Position numbers and translations under genes: made by a program | Notes under the pieces: model-generated | Seen by the model: only the letters and a program-made list of their open reading frames with translations | What the model was told of the DNA's origin: nothing | Databases searched by the model: none | NCBI GenBank assembly: GCA_947172415.1 | Contig: OX359195.1 | Coordinates: forward strand, 5,803,501-5,867,500 | Direction: 5' to 3' | Length of the DNA: 64,000 nt | From: Chondrosia reniformis | Taxonomy: Eukaryota; Porifera; Demospongiae; Chondrillida; Chondrillidae | In this document: in pieces, positions 1-24,400 of the stretch | Numbering within the stretch: the first letter of the stretch is position 1 | Layout of the letters: every line of letters starts with the position of its first letter

Positions 1-3000
1 GGAAGTGGAGGAACAGACATAACAGTAAACTTGTGGAGAAGTCTATCATGCAGCCAGTCGTAATGCTTGTATCTACGCTGGACCGGATTCCTCGTATCCT
101 GGATCAGAGGAGAAGTAACAGTTACTGGACATGTAACTAAAAGTGTGATTCTAAAGGCATAATTACGTACCTACAGATATACAGAGTATTGTAATCTCAA
201 TTGCAACAACAGATACGTACGTACACTTTGTAACACATTGAACCAGTTAATTTACGAGGCAGTGTTAATAGGTATGTACATACATATGTACATAAGTAGC
301 CACATCAGGTGACTGTTATATTTCATAAGTATGTAGATAAGATGAGTGGCGAGTGTCTTTATTTGAACTTCCACTTTCACTTACATCTGGGATAATGGTG
401 TAAGCAATGAAGGACTTAATTCCCTTGAACTTGCTCTTCTTTTCAGGATCTCTCACTTCAACCTGATAAGGTCGTGGATTTGGCTCCCACATTGGCTGAC
501 CCTCATTAGAATACTGGAATGGGAATGGGAATGGGAAATATATATACATAAAAGTCTTTACACAAGCATTAATATTGTACAATTAATTTCCATATTATGA
601 CAATACATAAATGTAAGACTTAATAATCTCTTCAATTGATACAATCTTTATGTAAAATGAAAATGAACTGGCTGTATAAAATCTGAGAGTTACAAACGTA
701 CCACAACTCTAATCTTCTCTTTCTCCGGTACAGGTGATATTGCACCCTTGCGGCCGGTATTTCCGAGGATAAAGGATTCCGTTCCAGTTTTAACAAAATC
801 CGAAAACCTGTAAAAATGCATTTCAATATAAAACTGTACCAAACCTACCTATTATACATACATACATATCCACACAGCTTCTTTTAGGGGGTGGGGGAAT
901 TGCCCACTCTTGAAAATTTTTGCCCCCTTAAACATTACATACGTACATAAATGGAGCCCTAGGGAAAAATTAAAAGTTAGTTTCATGCCAGCATTACCTG
1001 TTTATATTTCTGCGGACTGTTTTTGACTGTCTAGTTCCATCTCCAGATTGGCTTCCAGTTAGGGCTACAGTTATATATACAAGTCACAGGTAACATAAAT
1101 ACAGTACCAGACTATATGGATTATGAAAACTGTAGTCTGAAACTCTGGCAAATTTGCTAACAAATTCAATGTGTACATATGTAAGAAACTCTGAAATGCA
1201 AAAACCTCTTTATTCCATATTGAGACCAAATACTCGAGTATAAAATGAAACTTAAACACTTTTTAATATTTTTATTCCATAATTTGTTAACGTACAGGGT
1301 TACTGTAAAATGTTCAAATTTAGAAAAATAGTTTTCTTAATTCTTACTTCTTTTTGTTACTACAAAACATACACACAAAGTTTAGTGTCTAATTACTGAG
1401 CTACAACAACAGTAATTTCCTCAGAGTTGAACATTTTTGATCCAAAGATCTATATCATTTATCTTACTCAATAACCAGCCAGGAAGGACCAATTTACATA
1501 CGTGGAAACCAGTTCTAAGAGCGTGTTCACACCGAGCCCTAATCTGGATCAATTCCAAATAAATCAAATGAGATACAATTTATTTCAAATTGCGATCAGT
1601 TTTGATCCAGATTTGTTCAATTTGAAGTCTATTATATTATAGCAGGGTAATCATTATAAGTAAGGTTTGTTTGACTGTATACACACGTATGTACGTATGT
1701 GTATGTATACGTATAGTGTCATCTAGAAGACAGTTTTGCTTACTTGAGTCTCCTGGTTCTCTGCTGCTGGTCCTGTCAGATTGATAGCGTCCATAGCTGG
1801 TGGCTCCTCCGGTGACATTGGTCGGACTGGTTACCTGCCCTCCGTCCTCGTCCCATTCCTCCCAGTCCGGGGGATCCTCATCATAGCCTCCTCCTTGAGG
1901 CTGTGCGTTGTAGCCGTCAGTGTTAGTCTGGTTGTAAGGCTGCATGTTACCATATTCATTATTGGCTGTACCATTGCTGTCTATAACCTAAGGTAGTGAA
2001 TGGCAGTAATGTGACAATCATGTGACATTGGTAGCAGATAAGTGTAAACTACATAACTGAAAACTGTATCAACATATTGGTTAATAAACTAAAGGGGACC
2101 AAGAAGACAGGTACTCCAGAGTAACTGACAAAGGATGAAATAAACAAAAACAGCTATCTGGGCAAGATAAAGGTAGACAAGTTTAACTGTATCTTTATCC
2201 AAAGCTACGTATTTAGGATTGATCCACATACTTGAATCATAAAAGTACTTATAAGAAAGTGAGTTTTAAACTATTCTATTCCTTAACCTTCTAAGTACAT
2301 ACATACGTACATATGCTAACTAGGTACATACGTACGTATATACAGTACAACAGAATCGTTACATACGAACGTATATTAGATTATTCATGCATTTGATTAT
2401 CATGTGATGATACTTACCTCAACATAAGACTCAGGAAACAGGCCTGTATTTCCATTAGGGAGTTTCCCTTCCCACCACCCATCACCAACATCCTATACAC
2501 ATACAATTTAATTATTGAATCATAGCCTACGTATATAGACATGGCTCTATTAAAGTCACATCATTCCTAATTTCTGTACACTTTGCCGAGTGGAAAAAGG
2601 AAGAAAAGAGTCGGTATAAAACTGCATCCTCATCCAAAGCTCTATAGGTTTCCCTAATTAATACGCCTATGAAAACAGTCTATTCTATTCAGTTCTATCA
2701 GTTCAGTCCCTCTCACATCTTAATTGCCATCATTTCCTTTGTTACATCGAGTTATTGAAGTGTAGTTTATATACGTAAATACGTACGTATTTTATAAAAA
2801 ATGTATATTCTATTTGTACTAGGCACATCAACAACATTTATAGGAAACTGATGCTTTATATTATTCATAAGAGTACCTTAATAAAATCATCTCATGTTTC
2901 TAACTGAATTGGCCATTCCAAAAACATTCATTTAAATCAAATATAGAGAACATCAAACATGAAGATCCACTTCATTAGCTGAATGTAGTTTTAAAGCTGT

Positions 3001-6000
3001 TTTGCACCACTAGTCCATAGTTCAACAACCACACCAGTTAGACTAATTGCCTTGGGGTTAAAGTAACTTTAATAGCCTTACTCCATTACAAAACAATAAA
3101 GTATCAGGCATTATTAAGATACAAATATGGAATCCATTAACATTTCCACATACGTATAGATGTACGTAATATCTACAGAGTTGCAAGGACACACAACAGA
3201 TCAAAAAGAAGACAAAGATTCCCAGAGTCATCAATGAAGGGTTGAATTCCCAGAAATAGCCATTTGGCCAAGCAGAGAAGAAGAGGAGAAAACTCTTGTA
3301 TCCTCATCCAAACCTCTCACTAAGTTAGTTCCCTATAGGCCTTTAAAGTAGAAATGGTACTGATAAGTAATCTGTACTACTTCTATGTCCTATAACAGAA
3401 AAATGATAACTCACATTAAAATTAAATACGTAGGTATGTCCATGTACGTATACGTATGTACAGTACATACGTACATATATACATACGTATGTTGTTAGAC
3501 CTCATTTATCCTATTAATAAAGCAGTTTCAAAATGGCCTGTTTAATTCCTGTAGACTTTTAATTTCCATTTGACAGTAACTTAATTAAATACGTATGTAT
3601 GTACCAGCTTAACCACATCACAAAGCACTAGTAAGTTGTTTGTACAGACATTGTATGTATACGTACATATACAGTACTGATTACAGGAATTTTACTATGC
3701 TATGCGAGGTTTGTCCGTGAGTACGCTCAGGTACACACTTAATAAGCACTTGATTAACGCTTACGCAACGTGTTAAATGGCCGTACGTATCTATGTACGT
3801 ACGTACCTTAAATACGTATCTACGTATGTACTGCTCAAATTGAGGCTGGGTCTCTATTCGGATAAATACTGTATAATAGAATAAGGATTTCTTCTAACTG
3901 CATCAAACGTATCTTTTGAAAGGATCATCTTGCAACATTTTGAGGGTCTAAAAATGCAATTTTTTTTATCTCTCTTGAAAGTTAGATGTTTCGACCCCAA
4001 GGGACTTCTTTAGTGACTGAAATGTCCAACGGTCAAGAGAGACAACAAAACTGCATCTTTAGACGAAAGATTATCCTTTCAAAAGATAAAGACAGTATAT
4101 ATAAGATTTAGTACTGTCCTAAAGGTGTCTTAAGCACACGTTAGGAGGTGTCAGATTAACAGTGTCATTAAATACCTGCAGTGGGTACAAATCATAGGAG
4201 TATCTCAGTGAAGGACATAATCAAATTTAATAAAAGAATGCAATGCAAAGGTGTCTTTATTGGCTAATTAAAGGTGACAATGCAATGACCAAACAAGACA
4301 CTCAGTCAGAGGTTCAAATTAAATTAGCCCAGATACAATAAACACCCTCACAGCAAGCAGTGGTGGTTATGAGTTATGTCTACCAAGTTGAAAATACACT
4401 TGGGATTAAAGAAATGATTTCTGTTTATACATTTAGTGTTCTTATCCTTTCCGGGCCACTTAGACATGTACTTAAGATACTTCAAAATCTAACTGTCATA
4501 GTTTCACCTACAAATTAAGCCTTTTACTGATCAAGATATAGAAGGAATTTAATCCTAATACCTTTACACCTCCAATGCTCTTCAATTCTCCCCAAAAGAG
4601 ACTGATTTTACTTTGTAGGTTTTTAAGCTCAGGACTATTAAATAGAATATTCATATACGTACATACACCTTGAGAACCAATTAACGTCTGTACAAACTAC
4701 TTACTGGTACTAGTGATGTGGTTAGGCTGGTATTTAATGAAGTTACTGTCAAATGGAAATGAAAACTATAACATGAATTAAACAGGCCATTTTCAAACTG
4801 CCTTTTAACCTGTCATATAATCTATAACAATAAGATAAAGAAGGCCTAGGTCTGTTATTAACAATAATGGTGGGGCTTAACAATTACAAAACAACTTAGA
4901 TCAATTTCAACTCCATTTTCATATCAACTATTCAGTTGTGACCCTTCCATTTGTGATGTATATCAATTCATAAACAACTACGCATTTCCATTTTGTATTT
5001 TACAATTAATCTGAATGCAAACTACTTTTCTAAGTGAGATAGCTAATGGATGTAACAAAAAAGGCATCCATTAAGGAGTTAGGTTTAGCACACACGTGCA
5101 GAACATCACCATAGTAACCATCATATCTATGTATATTTAAATGCAACTTGGTGTTCAAGGATCAGAAATATTTTTCATAAAACCATTCAAGTATAAACGT
5201 ATATTCCCCCCTAAGAAACCCTGCAAGTGTACATATGCATAAACTGGTGAAGTATAAAGTCCATTTGTAAAGATATACATACGTACGTACGTACATATCC
5301 ATTGCTTTAGAAGTAATGAATATGGACATTACTACTTCTTTTGCAAAGTGTCATGATGGTAATATCTTATATATAAAATTTAATCACGTACATGAATGCA
5401 ACATTCACTTCTGTTTCTATGGTAACATCCACATGGTTTCTATGGTAACATCCACATGTGATATACGTAACAGATAAATACGTATGTACACATTATGGAA
5501 TCCTGGAGTGGTGATTACATCATAACCGAATAGCTACATTCGTACATCATAATCCTGCTATCCATATCAATACGTACATAGGTATACGCACATGCTTTAT
5601 CTACGTATATACAAAAATTAAAAATAAAACTGATACTGACTATTAGCAGATACGGATCATAACATCATTTTTACACATTAAAACCATACAAGTATACACT
5701 AGTGCAAATTCCATAATCAAAACCCTAAAATGAGGAGACCCCTATAATTAGAACACTGTCCTTATTCTGAGGGGTGTTCAGATTATAGGGGTCTATCATA
5801 CGTACATCTAAGAAGTGTTCTGTTACACATCAATTGATGTGAACCAAAAACTCCTTACGTAGGACACTTTGTCTGTTCATTATGCAGGCTTGTAAGCAAG
5901 TAAAGATCCTGTATTCAATCTACATAAATTTATGCATGCCAGTGGAGGAAGACAGAAAAAAACGATAACCACATCCAAGGCTCTTTTAAGTTTGCCCCAA

Positions 6001-6980
6001 GTAACTAGTCTAGGAAAATGTGTTTTCAAATCTATCCTCTATATGCTTCATAGGGCATGATAACCACAAGTGTTTTGGAATATGATGTTCTAGAAAGTTC
6101 ACTGAAAAGTTACTAAAAGATACATTTATAACCATGGCAACAGCCAAAAGAACAATCTACCTATGACTAAATCTCAACAGTAGATAAGACCCTTATATTA
6201 GGCAGTTATGCATGAGTTGTGACGGGTGACCTAGCACTTCCCAAGCATCAGGTTCAACGATACGATAACCATCCGAGATCAGGCTACGCTCACTGGCTTG
6301 GTCGGTCCGGCGTAGTAACCAACAGTGATTATTTCTATCGCAAACACGATCTTCTTTCGAAAGGTAGCCAATTATAGACAGACAAACACATACACGAGAT
6401 CAGTGATAGGGTATAGTCGTTGTTTTCTTTCACTTTCGTTGACGTGATCAATACAGTTCTAAAACAAGTGATATTTGACTCCAAAACTAGCGGATCTCGA
6501 ACAACTACTATCAGCTATTTCTGTTAGGAAACAATTGTTACAAGGCGCAACGAATGTATGAATACAATGAGCGATGAAGTAGCCATACACTTCATCAACA
6601 CCCGTTAAATTGATCAAAAAGTGTCTGGAAAAAGTGTAAGTTGAGAAAGAGAGAGAGAGAGAGAGTATTTTACGTGACAGAGAAGATACCTCCTTCCGCG
6701 ATCGAGTAGCGGTAGATACAGCATACAAAAATAGCAAGTCTCCCCTGACAACTATCTACAGTTTACTGACTAACCTGACCGATAACGGTAACAGTCTGTC
6801 CTTCTTTAATCGTCAGCTCGTTGTTCTCTGGAACGCCATCAAAGTCGTAGAGCACGCGCGCCTACGGATCAATAGAGGAGTAAAAAGCTTAAAGAATAGC
6901 TACGGATTAACTTCTTTTCTTCAACATAAAAGCAAATTCGCCACAAAAAAGCCCAAGTGGGTGTTTACCTTGCAAGCCAT
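1..6980 (-). CDS. SNX9: SNX9/18/33-family sorting nexin (SH3-PX part), 3' end off window
   Basis: Coding exons, 5' to 3': 6969-6980, 6775-6861, 2418-2492, 1744-1987, 998-1064, 702-807, 385-513 and 98 down to beyond base 1. All phases join. The protein opens [13 protein letters not shown] and carries one SH3 domain ending GLFPESYVE (residues about 1-58). An acidic linker rich in D, E and W follows, then [14 protein letters not shown], which matches the segment before the PX domain in SNX9, then a PX domain with QPMWEPNP and RRYKHYDWL, the basic phosphoinositide-binding motif. The BAR domain lies outside the window. Family role: membrane remodelling in endocytosis, binding dynamin and N-WASP. 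Two oddities are visible. The first coding exon is only 12 bp, and the third intron (2493-6774) is 4.3 kb and full of repeats. The choice among SNX9, 18 and 33 is not resolved; SNX9 is used as a family label. Confidence 0.92.
3519..4805. mobile_element. Long-terminal-inverted-repeat DNA element, non-autonomous
   Basis: The arm at 3519-3653 is the reverse complement of 4684-4805, with scattered mismatches. Matching blocks include AAATGGCCTGTTTAATTC against GAATTAAACAGGCCATTT, and TTTGTACAGACATT against CGTCTGTACAAAC. The left arm carries an extra 12 bp of GTATGTATGTAC type that the right arm lacks. There is no transposase reading frame in the 1 kb between the arms, so this looks like a foldback or MITE-like derivative of a DNA transposon. 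The exact ends and target duplication were not resolved. Confidence 0.7.
3907..4092. mobile_element. Foldback (MITE-like) element nested in the larger inverted-repeat element
   Basis: The ends read TATCTTTTGAAAGGAT and ATCCTTTCAAAAGATA, an exact inverted pair. The arms stay complementary inward: the TCTAAAAATGCA segment pairs with TGCATCTTTAGA, and TCTCTCTTGA pairs with TCAAGAGAGA. There is no coding capacity. It sits inside the 3519-4805 element, so it either inserted there or forms its core. Confidence 0.7.
5737..5793. repeat. Imperfect hairpin
   Basis: GACCCCTATAATTAGAACAC pairs with GTGTTCAGATTATAGGGGTC at 18 of 20 positions, with a short loop. It lies inside an intron and may be a worn MITE. 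Confidence 0.6.
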
Positions 6981-7622
6981 CTTTTCGAAATGCTATTCTC
7001 ATCCAATCAAGTAATCGTATAATTCCGGATAACTCTCCGTTTCCGTTTATAGGCGTGTCGGTTTTGCATCCATAAACAGACAATGGCCATCGCTAAGTAT
7101 ATTACCTCAGTGACAATTCCTTATGAGGTATTTTTGGAATTATCTAAGGCACACAGCACAAGCTATTACTGGACCTTTCTATTTATAGGAGGAAGGTGAC
7201 ATCATATTAATAACTTAACATACCCATACAAGCATGAGGAGAATGAGTTTTCCATGTAGCTTGTATTGTGTAAACATCTGTAAAATGTTTTTGTGAGTAT
7301 CTGTCCTTAATATCTAATTTCTCAATGTACATGTGTGTGTAGCTCAATAATATTACTACATCATCCTACAATGTCAATTCTGGTTAGTTCCATTACTAAC
7401 AACTGCAGTTTTTGACATTCTCTCCTTTTCAAAGTTGTAGAAAATGGTTACCAAGAGATAACTAGGTTTGAATATTATACTACAACAAGTTCACAAATCA
7501 TATTTCTACAAAAGAACTGTACAGATATGTGGCAACATTCCATAGAACACCCAAAAAAAACAAATAAAATAACAGTCAACTTTGAGAGCCAACAGATTTT
7601 GTGGAATTACTGGATACCCTGC
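6981..7622. other. Spacer between SNX9-type start and ARHGAP39 stop
   Basis: The two genes run in the same direction, so this stretch should hold the 5' flank of the sorting nexin and the 3' untranslated region of ARHGAP39. I see no further reading frame and no clear TATA box. Confidence 0.5.
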
Positions 7623-18715
<11,093 letters not shown>

Positions 18716-19360
18716 CCTTTTGCACGATCCAATCAACCAAGAGGCGACTATAAAACAGGTAACCTAAACGGAAGAGAAAAATCATGGATCTGCTAACCTA
18801 TCCAAATTAACTAAAGTACTTTCCTTCCCAAACAAATTAGCTGAAACTCTCCGTCAATAGATTAAATACGCATTAAATGAGTCATTAAACAAGCGGAGGT
18901 CGCATGCATTCACAAACATATAGCCTTTGCAGTATTAATCGCTTTACCCAAGAAATAAAAACTAACCTTGCGTTTGAGTACTTATGTTTGAATTTTTCCT
19001 TATTTTCTAGATTTATGAGGAAGAAGAAGGACGGTGAAAAATTACAATCAGAACGCCTTGCTGAAGACGGCCATCTTCTTTGATCCCCTTAAGCGGAAAT
19101 ATACTAATTTTCAGTTTTCCGGATATTACGATTTTTAGAAGCCATAACAAGTCAGGTCCTAATTAGAAGCTCTGAAGGAAAACCATTGAATCCCTTTAAA
19201 AACAAAGAAAACGAATCCTTAGAATATTATTATATGTACATAAATTAAATATAACTGTCCATATAATATTCTAGTAGCTATATTTGTATCTATGTATATA
19301 ATGGCTTGTTAAAACTCTTTAAGAATGGTTTCTGTTTTTCATGAAATGACAGTGATTTGA
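18716..19360. other. Spacer between ARHGAP39 start and STMND1 stop
   Basis: Same-direction neighbours. The stretch should hold the ARHGAP39 promoter and the STMND1 3' untranslated region. I see no further exon. Confidence 0.5.
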
Positions 19361-21276
19361 CTACATGAAGACTTCAAGACTTTTCCTTTGCTCAGCGTCC
19401 TGTCTTTTATGATCAAAGAACTCATCATCATCGTCACTTCCTGCCTCTCCATCAACATCTACAGCTTCATCCTCCCAGTTACCTATCACACGGACCAACA
19501 CACCATACACAAACAATCTTGACCGCGGCTGAATATATAACTAGTAGACACTCTACCTCCTGTATGATCATTGTAAATAGTATCTGTTTCTATATCCATT
19601 CCAGTTGAATAACTCTCTTTTTCTGAACCATCTTGGCTGTACTCCCTTCGGGCCTACGTACGTATATACGTACAACAATTACATCAATAGTGTGAATAAG
19701 GTACAACTCAATATTTTTCCTACAGCTAGCATATGACCTATAATTCAAATTCATTGGTACAACAGTTCAGCAGGAAGCTACTTTGGTCCAACATTGTATA
19801 CCTATAGCACTAAATGTATGTTGTTATTGTGTTTATACTTGCGATTAGTAGCTAATTCCATGGAGACTACCACATGAATAATCTTTCCTATAGATATGAG
19901 ATATGATTAATATGTATATATTAGGTTAAAGGATTATACAAATGGGATGGACTAAAACACTAGCCTGGTGACTTTCACAAGATAATTAATTTGGACATAT
20001 ATTCACATCTTTGTCAGTTTCGGGTTTTTAAAGTGATAATGGCTTCAATCAAGTGACCCATATACTCACTCTGACTCTCTTAGCATGCTGCTCTTTCAGT
20101 TTCTGCTTCTGTTTGACCTCTTCTTGTATTCTCTCTCGTTTCTCCTGCCCAGCACTCAATTTTCTCTCCAAATCTTCAGATTTCTGCTGGGACCACTCCA
20201 ATCCTCTCGCTTCCTGGATCTCTCTGCGAAGTCTCTCCTTCTTGCTGAGACGCTCTCCAACTGTTGCTCGCTTCTCCAGCTCCTTCTTTCTCTTCTCTTC
20301 AGCAGCCTTTTGTTTCTGCTCCAGTTCTGCTGATGTCAACTTTGAAGAAGGTTCAAGTTTCTAAGAAGACACACAACGTAACCATAGCAACATCAATGTA
20401 TGCACTCAATAACCACTGCAAGCAGAATAGGTCCACACAGCAATATAATCTTTTTATGATAGTAAATTAATTTATGTACGTATAAATAGCATAATGCATG
20501 GTTTGCCTGAGACACCATTATAGATTTATGAAATCTTGCAAACACATTCAGGTTAACCTTACTAAACTAGCTTAAAGGAAATGTGATTAATAGAACATTG
20601 CTACAACACACAAAGGTATAATTTCATACTGTACATTCCATTACACTATGCTCGCCTCATACTCCTTTCTCTGTTACACCCCTATATAACTTAGCACAAT
20701 CCACCTCACCTCTAATCTCCTGGGAGGTGGCTTCTTGGCTGTAAATTGCCCCTCACTGCAGGCTGGTACATCAAAGGCCACGCCCTTGGGTGTGTCCAAA
20801 TGGGTGGAGTCGTGATGGGGAGCTTCAGGTAATGGGGGTGTGGCCTTGTTGATAAGTCTCTCAGGGGATCCCACTTCTGTATTGGTTCCCATTCCAATAG
20901 TGGTCTCAGCTTCCGTTTTAACATTGAAATCTGGGACAAAGTGAAAATGCATTTGCTTATTATTGTAATGTGATAGGTTAGATAACTCAGCATGCTACTA
21001 CAACACTGGATCACTATGGCCTGTTTAAGTCCTTAGTTACAAGAGGGATAATTGGGTTCAGCCATTTTCTAGTAAAGGCAACTAATGTCAGCATGGGAAG
21101 GAAAGTAGCCTACGGGAATTAGGGCTCCTGGCGTCCTTCTCCTCTCCAGTTGTTGAAGTTGTAGGCTGTTCGACCTGAGAATGATTACTGTTCTGCGTGG
21201 TATCTTCTGGCTTTTTGGCTTCAATTGTTACAGCCGTATCGACTACTGCGGCAGCACTAGATGACCCGCACCCCAT
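19361..21276 (-). CDS. STMND1: STMND1, membrane-anchored stathmin-domain protein
   Basis: Five coding exons: 21114-21276, 20710-20930, 20070-20360, 19557-19653 and 19361-19482, giving 297 residues (human about 276). The start was set at MGCGSS because Gly2 and Cys3 are the N-myristoylation and palmitoylation signal shared with vertebrate STMND1; an upstream in-frame ATG exists but would bury it. The middle has FDVPACSEGQFTAKKPPPRR, then a stathmin-like helix (LTSAELEQKQKAAEEKRKKE to KLKEQHAKRVR), and the tail is acidic (DDDDEFFDHK). Stathmins bind tubulin and destabilise microtubules; whether this one does is inference. Its start lies 206 bp from the start of the LAMP gene on the other strand. 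Confidence 0.87.
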
Positions 21277-21482
21277 CTTGAGCTTGTCTGTATGTTTTCC
21301 TCCTATAAACTGCGCTCCATAGAAACACCCAGCTGTGGCACGTGACTCGTGATGAATTAAATGTCTACCGTTGTGAATACCTTCCACCATTTAGCATAGC
21401 TAGTCGGAAAGGTAACGATTTTATTATGTCTTTTTCCTAAAGATATCATGTGAATTTTGTAAATGTTTCCACGTTACTGTAG
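21277..21482. promoter_or_regulatory. Candidate shared promoter, STMND1 and LAMP
   Basis: Only 206 bp separate the two inferred start codons on opposite strands, so the core promoters must overlap or lie within 5' untranslated exons. No clear TATA box is visible. The LAMP first exon is an inference, so the spacing is too. Confidence 0.45.
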
Positions 21483-24400
21483 ATGTTCACCGGTATTACT
21501 GACTGGTTCTACAAACTGACTGTAACATGTAAGTGTAGAATAAATAGGGGAACTTTAAGATCTAAAGCTGATCTTAAAGCATTGATATCATGATCATTAA
21601 ACTCTGTATATTACCCCTGCCCACTCATGTTCCCTAAGAAGTGCAATGAGCTAATGGGCGGAACCGAAATTCGCTTGATGGGAACCCCTCCCTAGCCACT
21701 CAAAAAGAGGTTGAGCCATAGACAGCTGTTTCGTCCTTATTAGGACTACTCATCAGTATGGCATATGATGGAAGTTTGAGTGGCTACTCAGCTAATAAGA
21801 ACTCCCAAAGGCCAAAAAGCTTGTGGTTTCTTGATCAGCAGATAAGGGGTACAGCCAAATGTGTGACTGACCACTAATATGAATATTGGGATCTAAAGCT
21901 AATCTTAAAGCGTTGATAGCATCATTATTGAACTCGGGATATATCATCTTTAGATCTTAAAGTTTCCGTTTTTCCCATAATTTACTGTGTTAAACCATTC
22001 ATAGGAATTTAGTGTATATATTCGAAGAAATTCACACACTATATCCACAAAGCTGAGATGCTGTAAGTAATTCTACAAACTATAGCACAAATGCAATAAA
22101 ATTGTTGACTACTTAATCCTTGAGAGATTTTGTAATGAAGTGAATTAAGTAAATGTAAAGCTAAGTATTTTGTATCAGATTGAAAAGTGTTTTTGTCCGC
22201 CTATTGCAGGTGCACTAGTGATGCTGTGGTGGTCCCCTCTCAGCACTACTGCCAGCAGCTGCAACGGTCTCGAGTACAGCAAATTTAATTGCTTCTACAT
22301 GAGTGCTTCTTTGATAACCTTTCAAAGTGAGCATAATTTAGAGACAAAAATTGTACATACATAGCTTTTGTATAAATTATTTAAAACACCCGACTTGAGT
22401 GGCTTGTATAAAAAGATTGGTTAGCATGCAAGAAGGGTGGAAAATGACTGATTTAGTCTCAGCATTGTGCCTTGCACCTGGAGGCTATATAACCACAATT
22501 GTATACAGATGTTCAGGATGTGATTATTATATATTTCCTGTTTTCCTCTTTCCTATTTGCTGAATGCTAATAGTTGTGATTTAGATAATCAATATTCCCA
22601 TTTTCATTATACGCTTGTTTTCATATTTCCAGTACTGATGTATTAGCCTTTATAATGTCAACATCGTATAGTCTGGCTTCTACGCATGTGCTCTCTCCTT
22701 CTACTGCAATACAGCAAACATGTCTATGGTTAACAATACTAAAAACCTGTGCCATCTCTATGGCAACCCTAAAGTGTCCATTGATTGCAAAGCCAAGACC
22801 CTGGTATACCTGAACTACACAAAAGGCAGTGCAGACAACGAAACAGATTTCTATTTAAAGGTATGCACCTGTCATCACTAACATAAAGCTTCATGCGTAG
22901 TACACATCTTTGGCCTGTATTTTATTGACCTGTATTTTATTGTCCTGTATTTTATTGGCCTGTATTTTATTGGCCTGTATTTTATTGGCCTGTATTTTAT
23001 TGACCTGTATTTTATTGGCCTGTATTTTATTGACCTGTATTTTATTGGCCTGTAGTGTTTTCATTGCTATATACTTCCGCTTGTCAAACTCATCCTTTAA
23101 TATGGTTCATTCACAAATATTAATTACATGTAAATTCATTTAATTAATAATTGCAATATTTGGAAGCTTAAATGAATCAAATTTTGTTTCTATTCTTCTA
23201 CCCTTCTTTATACTTTTGAGGATATATACCTATAGGGTGCAAATCATAAATATCACAACTGTAGGAGAGTATAAACAAAGGGTGGGGTGTGTAATTTATG
23301 TATATGCAAGGGCAGTAGCCCCGCAAGTTTTTAACTGTTTTTCTGGAATCATGCATCAAATGTAATCTTCCCTGTTTTCACATAACGGTTGACCACTCTC
23401 TCTCTTAATGGAATTATATGATGTGACTCTGTGAATACACAATTCTACATTCCTGGCTAATGTGTTGTTTGTGTCGTGTGTGCTAATAGCTAAACCTCTG
23501 TGTTGTTCCACGTGAGATACATACGTACGTGGGTCTAAATTGATCCTGGATGTCCTTCTTCATCACTTTATAGCATTTGTGTTCATTAAATGGTTTTCAA
23601 GTAATACATGTACCAATGGATGTATTCCTTTTAAGTACTGCCTCAATTCAAATTCTTTTCATGTATGTGCCTCAATTCGCCAAATGAGCAGTTTAATAAC
23701 TTTCGGCTTCCTTAAGCAGTGTATGCTCTTTAAGTACTGTTGAATGACACCTTTATGCATAGAGTACATTTGTATACACTCATACTGGAAGATTAGAGTG
23801 TTATAGGTAGTTCTATTGTCACTGTACAAATTACTTGTGCAATAGTAAGAGTATGCATAGTGACAATGAATAGCGTGTTATGAATAAAATTGTTGCTTAG
23901 ATACTTAGCTAATTCCACAGTGTTGGCATGGTTACATCATGAGCTGTGACAGAAATGTAGATGCATGCAGTGCACTTAATCAGTCACAACTGAATTGTTT
24001 AGTCAATTTTGTGTTATCCCATATATACACCTACATACATTTCATATTCATATGTACGCCTACATACCTTTAAGTATATGTCTAGCACTTTGACAAAGAT
24101 AACAAATTAACTGTGAACTATGACTTATGTAAACAGATTTAAATGTGTCAGAGTACCTATGTTCTTAGTACCTATATTCTTAGTACCTACCTATGTTCTT
24201 AGTACCTATGTTCTTAATACCTATGTTCTTAGTACCTATGTTCTTAGTACCTATGTATGTTCTTAGTACCTATGTTCTTAGTACCTATGTTCTTAGTACC
24301 TACGTATATTCTTAGTACCTACGTATGTTCTTAGTACCTATGTTCTTAGTACCTATGTTCTTAGTACCTATGTTCTTAGTACCTATGTTCTTAGTACCTA

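Larger units (their letters stand above)
2493..6774. other. Large repeat-bearing intron of the SNX9-type gene
   Basis: No exon is recognisable on either strand over 4.3 kb. The intron holds many TACGTA/TACATA tracts, decayed copies of dispersed repeat family A (about 2590-2680, 3186-3350 and 5927-6010), a 1.3-kb long-inverted-repeat element with a foldback inside it, a short hairpin, and a duplicated segment (TTTCTATGGTAACATCCACA) near 5412-5457. Confidence 0.7.

Noticed and set aside
6190-6320. Higher-GC stretch that might be a tRNA gene
   Set aside because: No cloverleaf pairing or polymerase III boxes could be made out.
22915-23054. Regular spacing suggesting a CRISPR array
   Set aside because: Units are contiguous without unique spacers, and the setting is a eukaryotic intron.
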